NCBI RefSeq assembly: GCF_000003815.2 | Contig: NC_049979.1 | Span: 20,036,291-20,100,290, forward strand | DNA from: Branchiostoma floridae | Lineage: Eukaryota > Chordata > Leptocardii > Amphioxiformes > Branchiostomatidae | Reading direction: 5' to 3' | DNA length: 64,000 bases | Part shown: in pieces, positions 12,701-44,200 of the stretch | Layout: each line of letters opens with the position of its first letter | Position numbering within the stretch: position 1 is the first letter of the stretch | Notes under the pieces: generated by a model | The model's database searches: none | Told to the model about the DNA's origin: nothing | The model's input: only the letters and a program-made list of their open reading frames with translations | Program-made: the position numbers and the translations under genes

Positions 12701-12738
12701 CCTGGGAAGGCATCTACAGGAAGGAGTACAGATTCTAA
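6742..12738 (+). CDS. MRPS5: Mitochondrial ribosomal protein S5 (uS5m)
   Basis: A protein of the small mitoribosomal subunit. Eleven coding exons join in phase: 6742-6790, 7432-7554, 8113-8238, 8622-8846, 8961-8995, 9413-9503, 10203-10249, 10497-10554, 11298-11360, 11684-11823 and 12505-12738. They give 396 residues, against 430 in human. Exon 1 supplies a basic, targeting-like N-terminus ([16 protein letters not shown]). Exon 3 has [17 protein letters not shown] and [22 protein letters not shown]. Exons 6-7 hold the S5 RNA-binding core ([19 protein letters not shown], then [14 protein letters not shown]). Exons 10-11 form the S5 C-terminal fold (GYGLQCHR, then [17 protein letters not shown]). 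Each block matches vertebrate MRPS5. The last 3' splice site lies at the end of a minisatellite that repeats it (12165-12522). A polyadenylation signal follows at 12797. Divergent from COX16. Confidence 0.96.
10595..10690. repeat. Short GC-rich interspersed element in MRPS5 intron 8
   Basis: A compact unit runs from 'tctataaccggtataaccgcc' through 'cctcgcaggcacgcgg' to 'ctggttatatta', with partly inverted TATAACC/GGTTATA ends. A related edge is at 5697-5736. A non-autonomous element is likely; the class is unknown. Confidence 0.4.
12165..12522 (+). repeat. Minisatellite made of copied 3' splice sites (MRPS5 intron 10 / exon 11)
   Basis: Eight copies of a unit containing 'ttaaccctgtgtcccag|gaaaccc' plus 'caccagcagctg'. 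The exon-like part therefore begins at 12206, 12247, 12288, 12331, 12372, 12413, 12456 and 12505; spacings are 41, 41, 43, 41, 41, 43 and 49 bp. Only the last continues into coding exon 11. Each unit has a pyrimidine-rich stretch, a CAG acceptor and the first bases of the exon. The copies at 12247 and 12331 lie in the frame of exon 11, but frame 12331 meets a stop at 12397. The others are out of frame. Confidence 0.92.
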
Positions 12739-12796
12739 GATGCCAGTTGATGCTACAACCACACCATACCAGAGTAATTATATCATGCCCATCTTA

Positions 12797-12802
12797 AATA
12801 AA
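12797..12802 (+). terminator. MRPS5 polyadenylation signal AATAAA
   Basis: A canonical AATAAA lies 59 bp after the MRPS5 stop codon. The next same-strand gene is more than 20 kb away, so this is the likely transcript end. Confidence 0.7.
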
Positions 12803-14200
12803 AGATCCTTGCATGTTTGTGTCCATTTCTTTGCTGCCATTGTGTTGTATAGCAGTCTGTTATTCTGCCATCCATGTGCTGAACAATATATTAAAAAGGC
12901 AGTTTCATCTAAAACTTGTGATTGACTTGTATACATGGCAGTCCATAGGTACTACGATCTATTGAGGATGAAGCACAAGACATTTTTAAGGACCAAGACT
13001 TTGCAGTATCATTTGACTTTGGAGTTGAAACAATAATTGTACTCTTACAATACTGATAACTGCAGTGTGACGAGTTCATAGTGACAGGTCATCACAACAA
13101 TTGCCAACTAAAACTTAGACTTAATGTCTATGAAATAGGGAAGAATGACTTCAAGAACATAGCTCAATTTCTTGTTTTATTGCTAGATCAACATCTAGTT
13201 CACTACAGTCATTGTAGCACCCATTGCCAGAATTCAGTGACAGTAACAACATACAATCTATAAATCCCTCTTCTCTTGTGATACAAGGTACATGTACATT
13301 AAGCATTCTGACTGGAGTTATAACATCCCACCTATATGCTCCTTCAATTCGCAGGTCTCAAATTATTACCTCTTTTAGTTATCTTAGATTCTCTTCTTAA
13401 GATTTTTCAAAAATTGCAAAGTTGCTTTGCAACATGTTTTAAGAAGCACCAAAATTCCATTTTTTCCATGTCAACAAGACATAGCTACAAGCTTTGTAAC
13501 TACATTCTCTGATAGCATGCCATTCCAGCGCTTGTACAGACATGCTCACAAAACAAGCCATTAACAACCTTATTCAATTCCCAACTACATTTGTACTAGT
13601 ATAACCAGAAGGATCCATCTATCAAGCTCGCATTACAATCTGTTTTGAGACATTTGCAAGCCGGTTTAATATTATATCAAATCTTTCAAGTATTCATTGA
13701 CAATAAAGTCATGGGTATGAAATAGACCATGTACGTGCATCTCTCTTATTTTAGACTAACAAAGTCCACCATTCTACTTGTCACACTTAGACAATACTGA
13801 AAACGTAAGAATGTGTGTTGGATATCCCTGCCAGAGAGGAAACAAAAAGTTGACAATTCCCTGTTATACTGTAAGGGGAAAGAAGTCAACATGTACACAA
13901 TATACCTTCTTAACACACAAAAATCCATTCACAATTATTAAAATCTCATGCATCATTTATGGCTATCAAGTTAACATAATATGTCAAGGAATATTTGGGA
14001 TATCATGTCTTCACTGACTTAATTAGCATATGTCCGCTTTATCACTTGATAAATGGTTAAACTTTACTTTAGTTGCTGAGAAGACAGTGATATAGTCAAC
14101 ATTTCTGCAGTCTTGCTACATTGTATTTCAGGATTTTCCGACTAGTTTCTGCTGTAACAGTTGTTTCAACTGAATCTTGTACTGTTGAAAAATAGGTTTC
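12803..14200 (-). other. Probable 3' UTR of glycogen phosphorylase and intergenic DNA
   Basis: No coding region is supported. On the minus strand an AATAAA occurs at 13176-13181 (TTTATT on the given strand), which could end the phosphorylase transcript about 1 kb after its stop codon. The small ORFs here have no recognisable protein features. Confidence 0.4.
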
Positions 14201-34592
<20,392 letters not shown>

Positions 34593-35205
34593 GTTTGACG
34601 AGGATGTCTGACGGGACTCTCTCGCCTGTTCACCCGGCTGGACTCACCTGAGACAGCTCGGCCTCGCTTTCATACCCCAAATGTAGACTGTACCAAATGA
34701 GAAAAAGGGGGTAGACTTTCCTGACATTTTGACACTTTTAAGGCATTTAAACGTCATAAATATACAATACGCACTATAAAAAGTATAAGAAATAAACTAT
34801 AGATACTAAAACATACAAATAATAGTATTTTGTCTCATTTATAGTGCCTACAAATGAATATAGGACTCCCCTACATTTGAGAATTATGGTATATCTCATA
34901 GGATTGATTACCTATTAGTAGTAGTTACTGTGAAACATTTAGACTGTGCCAAACATAAAAAGGGACCAAAATCTTTTGTTACACTATTGTGTGTTCAAAT
35001 GTCATCCGTATGATAGATGTCACACATTACAGTACATCATAATACAATATTGAAAAGTATTTGAATCAGAATTACTTACATTTGACATAAAATACTTGCA
35101 TTTGAGTTGTTCCTATTGTAGTTTAAACGATTATGACGTATTACTCTCTCCATAGTTTAAGGCATATGGCATCGTCCACTGAATACTAATGAGCTACAGT
35201 CCAAC
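34593..35205. promoter_or_regulatory. Divergent promoter region of glycogen phosphorylase and CEBPZ
   Basis: 613 bp between start codons on opposite strands. The CEBPZ start AACATGGCCGCC resembles a YY1 site. Two direct copies of 'cattt(g)(t)agactgt.cca' followed by an 'aaaaaggg' stretch occur at about 34678-34720 and 34935-34972, suggesting inserted repeat DNA. No TATA box is assigned. Confidence 0.5.
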
Positions 35206-38200
35206 ATGGCCGCCACGAGGACGAAAGTTACAGCAAAAGATGAAGAAATATCGGATTCTGACTCAGAATCGGAAGAACAAGACGACTTTTTATTGGACGA
35301 TGTTCTGAAACTTGGCGGAAATAAGGTGTGCTTTATTTAAGATAGTTTTATCAATTTTATTTGTGGATTTCTTGCAAATTATTTTCTTGCCCACGTTTCA
35401 CAGTGCACGGGGAAGTCGGGTTGTTAACGGGTTGGTAACGTAATTATGTAAGATTTGTGTCGGATTTTCACATAGAGATTTTCCGACGTTGGATCCGACA
35501 GAAATCCAGAAATCAGGCCAAATCAATGGCGCCCGCCCATTGTTTTCCGGCGGATCCCGTCAGCCTTCCGATACGTGCCCGATGGATGTCGGAAATGTGT
35601 CGGTTTTCACGCACCGACTGGAGGTCACTTGAGGTCATGATAGGCGTCAGGCCCCGATTAACAGGATAATGTAGGAATATCTCGATATCAGTAAACGAGC
35701 TACAGAGTTGATACTGTTTTGTTGATTACCATACATATTTCTTTTAACGTTACATTTTTTTTAACCAGGGAAATTAATAATTTTACGGTGCCCGCTTTTT
35801 TAACCACTGTCACTTTCGGTGGCTAGTTGACCAGTGCATTATGTTGATCATGACTAATGTCGTGTATTCCCGTTCTTCAGGTTCGTCAATACCGTCAAAG
35901 TTTGAGGATGGAGATGTGCTGTCACGGAAGAACCGATTTATCTTAAATTGTGTATTGATTTATCCGTTTTGTTCCCGTTGAGTTTGATTTCGTGTTCATT
36001 TGTTTCACTGTTTTTCTCAAAAGTTCGTTTTGTCTCTTAAACACTAACTCTCTAATACTAACACTAATCCTGGAACTAACACGTTTCGAAGTTAACATGA
36101 ACTCAGCCAAAGACAGTTTACACAGACTATAGTTTATTAACAAGATATGGATATTATCACTTGATAAAAAAGACAAAGTCAAGCATTTGCCGGACCGTAA
36201 TAGTAATACATGTAGTACAAGACAGATCAAAGGATCAACCAGACAACCACGTGCACTATCGGAACAATTTTTCAGAATCACCGTAGTTTAAAATACTGTG
36301 CGTCGAAATGGGTCCATGAAATCCATTAAGATATTTTGACGCAAGAGGATGACATAAGTCCTTTTATAAAAGAATACAATCGTAAATGTGTCATCAGTAA
36401 CGGCCACGAAATGCGCTTCAAGTTTCTGCAGACGTTCCGGTTCTTCCGCTAGCAGACCGTCCCATAATCTTCCGCAATACTAGTACGTCGTGCAATCTTC
36501 CACAGAAGTTAGGATACGTAAAGTTACAAAACTTTCTTGACGTCCCGAAATCATCCGCAGAAATTGTATGGAAGACGCCACAAGGTTTCCGCAAGAGATA
36601 CGTTGTACATGTGCATAAATTCTTACCGCGGTCACCGCGGCCGTGCGATTAACAACAGCTCACAGAACTGTGACTTACTTAGTTGGAGTTATTTACCCAC
36701 ATAAAGATATGGTTGTAAAGCTGTGCAAAAAGTTAGCAATAAAATCCGATGTTACAAAAACTGTGTCAGCATTTTGATATGTACCAACGGAACACAGAAA
36801 AATACGGTAAGATATAAAGAACAACGCAAGCTAAAGGTTGGACCCGCACGTACCTCAAGTGTAAACAAACACGCATGTTAGCGGCACATTTTTTCTGTGA
36901 GTACAATTCTTCAAATTGCAATTGATATAGCCAGATATTTGATTGAAATTTGAGCGCTGTAACAAAAATAGCGAGGATCGTCTGGGATCTGGATAAAACT
37001 GAACTATATATTATGAGATTTGATGCTATATCAGCAAACAGCAGCTCCGAGATGGCCACTACAAATGAACACTTTCCCACGGTGCGTAGTCTTGATTGAC
37101 AGATCTTGGCCTTTTGAAGATCGTGCCGCCGGCGCCGGACTGTCTGAAACTTTGCCGAACGCAAATTCAATCATTTTTGACAGCCAATCAGCGAAAACTG
37201 ACAGCAAAAATAACCTGATACTTGTCACGTATAAACGTCAGGTTCTGTCACAGGCGTTTCGTGGCGAACTCCGAAACATAACTCCCAAAAGACGTGTTGT
37301 TTTTCTATAAGACTAAAAGAGAGACTTGCAGAACTGGTAACCAAATGTAGAACCGGTAAAACGAAAATTTGTGGCAACCAAACACCGAGACAAATCTCAA
37401 AGAGGGACTAGCTCATGCACAAATGAATTTGTTTGTCCACCAGCCGCGCCCGTGGACAGTGACAAGACATTAACTAGCGTAAGCGGTGCCAAAATATTCA
37501 TGCAAGAAACGAAGGCTGAACTGTTGTCTGATTTATTTATTTTAACAAGTTGAAGGCAGGAGGTCCATTACAGATCAGTCAGAAACGATTTTTATTTCCC
37601 AAACAAAGGTACTTTAATCGAGAAAGTACGGTATTCATTTTCTGTCCGTCTATCTATGATAAGCAACTGGGTTGACGGCTCGGCAAGAGAAAACGCTCAT
37701 AAACTGGACCTTATTAACATAATTTATGAAATGTTTTTATTTATTGAATTACTCTGATAATAAACAGGTTTTGTGAACGGGTTTGGCGTACGATGAAATA
37801 TACGCAATTGTTATTGTCAAAATCACTTAAAACAGTTTCTTTTTATACAGTTTTGTGAAAAAGATGTAATGTTTTTATTTCAATAACCACATACAAAGTA
37901 CGCAAGCGTAGACAACTATATGCATGAGTGGTGTTCACACTCACTTATGCTCGGGACCTCATTAACATAATTTATGAAATGTTTTTATTTATTGAATTGC
38001 TCTGATAATAAACATGTTTTGTGAACGGGTTTGGCGCACGATGAAATATACGCAATTGTTCTTGTCCAAATCACTAAAATCAGTTTCTTTATGTACAGCT
38101 TTGTGAAAAAGATATAATTTGGCCACTTTAAGAACCACATTCTGAAGTATGCAAGCATAGACAACTCTCTGCGTGAATTATATTTACACCTCCTATTAGG

Positions 38201-41200
38201 GCGGCACTTTTCAAGATGCCGACATTTAAAAAAACTGGCGCACAGCGTCAGCAGGCATTCACGCTGATGAAGTAAAGCCGAAGCGTGATGTCTGCCCTGT
38301 GGGTGGTTGGAATCTTGACACATCATCGCCTGTAAGGTGTTAGGGGAAGAGCCTTCGGGCCCAACCTGTCAATCATCATCAACCTCCTTGATCCCAGGGA
38401 GCTTTCGAGCTTGCCGGGTTTGGTCCAAGGGTCTACATATATACATATTTCCCGGCTATCCCAGCGTGATGCCGGTAGGCAAGTTTCACACTTTGGACTT
38501 GATTCCGTTTCGGCAAGTTTTACCAAAGGAAGTTGGGACTTCGGAATTCGTTTTGTTTTTCTACCCCAACAAAATGGTAACAATATATTTTGCCCTTCAA
38601 AATAATGTCGCACCAAGGGCTCGAACCCACACTTTCTGGTTTCAAAGTGATCGTCTGAAGTTTCCCTTTTATTTATTTATTCATATTCTTAACGCTACCG
38701 CTGAGAAAACAAACTCTGCTTTCATTCTATAACATTTAGCACGTAGAAATGTGGATACGCCACTCCACGCTATATAATGGAACGGATCACGTGGTTGCTT
38801 CGGATGTCAATCATTCAGTAGCCATGGTAACCAATAAAGAGGCTACACGTCACTCAGCAGCGTTGCCATGGCCACATCCAAGCGGGGAAATCCCATCTGC
38901 CATGTCTGTTACTTGTTGCCTTGGCGACCGCCATCGGAAATCTGTGGGAAAAAGAAACCGATGTGATTCCGATAAATTTCGTGGAAAACCATCGGATTTA
39001 TGTTGGAAATTTTTTTCCCATCGGAAGGTCATCGTTTCTGTATCGGAAAACGTTAAGTGGCCGACACAGTTCCGACGCAGTTCCACATGAACACAAACTA
39101 TGGTGACAATACGTGCAGTTTTCCGATACATTTCCAGTTATTAGAGACGATGTATTTCCGATACGGTTCAGATAATTACCGATATCCCCGTGCACTGTGT
39201 TTTTAGACTTAGACTTCTCTCATACTGTTCAGGATTTTGCTCCCACCGTCCCCTTTATCAATTTCTATAGTCAATAGTTGAGGCCAAGGAAATAGAATGA
39301 AATAATAGAAAAGGGCCTCACGTTCATTGTAACAAAGCACTATGGCCCATACTTCCACATACTATTTGTACAAATTATACCGCATGTGTTTACACAACGT
39401 TAGGCCACAGCAATTAAATTTTATGGATGACATCCTCTGCAGACTGCAAAAATAGTGCGATAGGGCGAAAAAAAGCAAGGTGGCTACATTTTCAAAAATA
39501 GGCACCATAAAGTTGTGATGACTGTTGCAAAAAGAATTTAACGGTGCACACCCCAGTTTATTTGGGGTCTCAAATCGAGGCTGCTGCTCAAGTCGAGAGG
39601 CCGTCTCTTCCAAGAAAATAAATCTAAAGTAGAAAAGCCGTATATGGGAATGAAGGGTATCGCTCCAGCTTTAAGAACAGTCGGGTTTCAGTTTCTTCAC
39701 TCTCTCTACTTTTCATAATTTTTTGGGGAGAAAAGTTTTTTTCACGTAAAAAAGTATGCAAAAAAGGGGACTTTTGACGTGGAAATAAACCCATCACCTA
39801 TATTTTAGTCATGAAAATGACTGATATTGTCGGAAAGAGAATACACCTAAGATTAATCAAGCAAAAAATAACGCGCGAGGCATAGCAAGAGGGTCTGCAT
39901 GCTCTTTTCCGTAAGGCGTAGGCAGGCCTTTTTAATTCCCGTAATTCGTAGGGTAAGCTATTTTATTTCACGTAATTCGTAGTGAGGATGGAAAATTTAC
40001 CGTAAAGCGTAGCCAGTGCAGCCTTGTCAGAAACTTTTAAAGTAGTAGGCTAATATCTGAAAGTAGCAGGCAAGCCGCTTTGCGGCTTGCAGCGAGCCAC
40101 GAAGTGGCGAGCGGGGTGTAGGTACGGGAGGGAGGTTCCCCCCCTCCTGTAGGGGGGGTTTGGGGGGCCTCCCCCAGGAAAAATTTGTAAATTTAGACCC
40201 CTAAACATGGTTTTTGGTGTATTCTGGGCAACTTTTCTTGTCAGCTTATATCTTTAAGAGTTTACATCTTGGAATTAACCTCTACCATTTTGTGAAAGAA
40301 TCCATCCACAATCAGGCATGTTGTGTTTCTAGTTATAGTCCAGAAAATAGTCACAGGCACACAGAGCTAGGCCCATGCACTCAAAGGTCCAGATATTAGA
40401 ACCCCGCCTCCTTGGAGGTGTGGTGGCAGTGTCTGCTGCAAGCTCAGATAATGTAAACAACAGAGAAAACCTAATACACATGTGGGACATTCGTCAAAAG
40501 GACAGTCTTCAGATCCCCGAAGACCCAGTAAGCTATCAGAAAACTGCCAGAGGTTTATCAAGACAAATTGCTGTGGGATTTTGTAACAAAAGTAGGCGGC
40601 TGAAAAATGTAAAGTAGGCGGGGAAATTTCACGTAAAGCGTAATTAAGCTTAGAAATTACCCGTAAATCGTAGCTGGCCTCCCAAATTTCGTAAGTCGAA
40701 ACGTAGTCTACCAGTAAATTTAGTCCTTCAAAACACAGGAAATTGCGTTTCAGAGGATCAAGATTTCAAAAATTCGCCGGACCTCACTTGCGACTCCTTT
40801 CACCTTCGGCTTCGGTCATCGACATGGTGAAAATATGGTATATACCCTCAAAAATCTTCTTTTTTTGCAAATAGAAATGTCATTGAAGTTAGCTTAGTCT
40901 GCCAGCAAAATTTGCCCATCAGAATGCAGGAAATATCATTTTAGAGGGTCAAGATTTCAAAATTTCCATGGTCCTCCTTGTGCCGCCTCGCGCCTTTGGA
41001 ACTCGAAATTCTGAAAATATGTTGGGGATGTGTGTCAACCTCAAAGATCTGTTTTGCTAATAGAAATTTGCCCATCAAAATGCACAAAATATCGTTTTAT
41101 AGAGGGTCAAGATTTCAAAATTTAGCCGGATCTCCTTTGCCACTCTATTCACCTTCGGTCATCGACTTCGTAAAAAATATGTATCATGGCTGGGGGATGT

Positions 41201-44200
41201 GACGTGTCAACCCCAAACACATTTTTTACTGATAGAAATGTAATTTCACTTAGTTTTCTATAATAGCCAAAAAAATGGCGTTTCAGGGGGGCAGGATTTC
41301 AAAATTTTCCCGGACTTTCGTCGGCGCTCGACGTGGCAAAAATAAGTTGGCTGGCGTCACCCTCATAAGCTTACGCTGAATACCTGGGACTCTTTAATTA
41401 GAAATGCCATTTAACTTAGCTTTGTTTGCCAGCGAAAATTTCCCTTCAAAATGCAGGGAATAGTGTTTCAGAGAGTCAAAATTTCAATCTTTCTTGCGGA
41501 GCACGACCCCGCCTCTGTCGAGTGTTGCCAGCCTTCCAGAATTTAGCGTAAATCGTTGTCAGCCTGTCTGAATTTAGCGTAAAACGTTGCCTGCCTTCGT
41601 GAATTTAACGTAAAGCGTTGTCGACCGTCCCGAATTTAGCGTAAAGCGTTGTCAGGACCCCCCATGCAGACCCTCATAGCAACACGGCTCACAGACCGCA
41701 TATGGATGGGGAATCTGGGTCAACGGGCGAATCACTTCCAACGCGTAGAAATACAAGGAAGTGATACTCGGGCCCAAAACCAATTTGCACCAAAAACACA
41801 TCACTTCTTACGCTTTTTAGCCATGCCAGTATCAAATGCCACTTCGCAGCAGATTATGAGAAATTTGAACTCAAACACGGACCCTCGAGACCCTTTCGTC
41901 ACATTTTTGTCGCGCACTATCTCGGACCCCTGTCGCGGAAGAATTGGTGTGTGCACCGTTAAAGGACAAAACATGGTATCAGAGCCAACAAGGCATTCAT
42001 TCCTGTGTTTAAGACATGTACTGATGATGTGGCAAAAATGACACTAGTGTGGTAGACTGGCATCACCAACAAAGTTGGTAACCACACTCATAGCTTCCAT
42101 ATTGGTGTCAATTTTACGACTATCCAATAAGTTTCATTTCTATACAACTACAGTCCTGGGTACCTCACAAGTGTCACTTCTACAATTACAATGATTAGGC
42201 TGCAACACAATATATTTGCTCATTTTGGTACTTTATCGTCATGTTGACCATCCCTGCAGACGAAAAAAAATCTTGTTTTTTTTTCTGAAATCAGGCGAAA
42301 ATTAATGCGCGCGCTGATGTCATCCATAAAATTTACTTGCTGTGGCCTTACTAGTTTTTACTCGTTGTATTTTTTCAATGCTCCTTGATTTTTTTTTTAC
42401 TCGTTTTACTTGTTATATCATTTGCAGTTTACTTTGTACAGTCAAACCTGTACTACCACATCTACATTATCATAAAGAGAACATGACCAATATGACCACT
42501 TTATGGTCCCTTGGATATTTTTTCCCATTAACACAGACCTGTTTGGCTGTACATATAATTTGACCATTCCCCTGGTGGTCTTCTTGGGCTGGTTTGACTG
42601 TATACAAGGTAGTTTGTATTAAACTGCTGTATATATTTTGCTAATATCTAGCTTCATTGGTAATAATGAAATTTGTTATTCTATTTGACTAGGGTGACTA
42701 CAACACCCTAAGGATGATTGACGAGACACAAGACGTGATGGAACTTCAACAGGAGGAAGGGAGTGATGTAGAACCAGATGAGGTAAGGAGCTTAAAAAGT
42801 ACAACCAACAGCTTTTGCACCACCATCACCCTTCAGTAAGACAGCTACAGCCTCATATTTCGAAATTCTCATTTAAACCTTTCAGCCTGTCATCCAGGAT
42901 GGTTTGGTGATATATTATGACCTCTGGTGGTTGTAGAAGTGAGAGTATAATATTATTAATAAGCCTTCTTACAGAGATCCGAATGCATGTGCTGATGCTC
43001 TGCGTCAACAGGTATTTTATGTCAATATGTCAAAGGTAAAGGCCCTGAAATTGAAAACAGTCCTTGTCCAGGCGGGTTTTCTCTTCTTTTCCGGGCCTTT
43101 ACCTTTGACATATTACCTAGAATTTTTGTCGTCGCACATTCGTTCTGATCTCTGTAAAGGGCTTATAATTCCAAACTTGATGTTAATGTTTGGGATACTG
43201 CTGCAAATACATATCCACTTGAACCATTTGTTATATCTATGTAATAGTGTGTTTTATATACTGGTACCATTACACATAATAATCTAATTACTAGTATAAC
43301 TCTTTACCTTTTTATTTTTCAGATTAAGGCAATTATACAAAAGTTGGGACTAGACAAGATCAAAGCCCCCAGTGGAAATCGGTAGGTTGTATTTATCAAC
43401 ATGATGTGTAGTATGACAAATGTTCAAACTCATTTCTTTGCCTTAGTCTCCTTTCAGGTACTCAGGTCTAATTTCAACATTTCCCAGCAAATGTTTGATT
43501 TCAAATAAAGTTCATCTGTGTCAGCAATTGACATTATGAAGATTTTTTAATGCTTATTCTGTACACAAAGTATAGTATGTAATACCAACAAGCTTTCAAT
43601 CAGTCCTATGATCCTTCTCGATCGAAACGATCCTAAGACTATTGCTTATGTTACACCTTCATTCAGGTCATTTGACATAGACTTTGGGTCATTTCAATAG
43701 AGGACTGATCAAGAGTTTGTAGGTAATGCTCGGAATTAGACAATAAAATGATTGATTTGCTCTCTAATTCTAGGGATGATGAAAATGAAGGTTTGTCAGA
43801 AACAAGCAATAACAAACAAGAAGAAGAAGAAGACATGCTAATGAGGGAAACAAAAGAAGACCCAGCTGATGTCCAAGTAAGCGAGGTGTCCAGTTCATCC
43901 CAACCACAGGAACAGAAGAAACCACAGGGAAAGTTCATTATTGCTCCAGGGGATAGGTGGTACCAGGCAGAGGTTAGGATGATATATACCCATTGATAAC
44001 AAAGTGTACATTTTTTTTTTTTGGGAACCTTTATTTAACCTTGATACATCATTTACATATTCCCAACTTAAAATGCATAGTTAAAAGAAGTTACAATTTT
44101 TTTCTGCAGCAGAAATATTGAAAGGCTGATTTCATGCCATCTGCAACTTTTAATCATTCTTTTCTTTTTCAAGTGGTAAATTTTTAGAGATATTTGATTT

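Larger units (their letters stand above)
35326..42692 (+). other. CEBPZ intron 1
   Basis: A 7.4-kb intron that holds repeats and no supportable exon: TTCCGAT-rich blocks, a 248-bp tandem duplication and a 1.8-kb hAT-like element, each listed separately. The ORFs at 36766-37170 and 41649-42041 show no family features. Confidence 0.7.

Noticed and set aside
36766..37170. 134-aa minus-strand ORF
   Set aside because: No recognisable domain, no codon or splice support, in a repeat-bearing intron.
41649..42041. 130-aa ORF in CEBPZ intron 1
   Set aside because: Begins inside the right end of the hAT-like element; composition is unlike a conserved protein and no splice context is seen.
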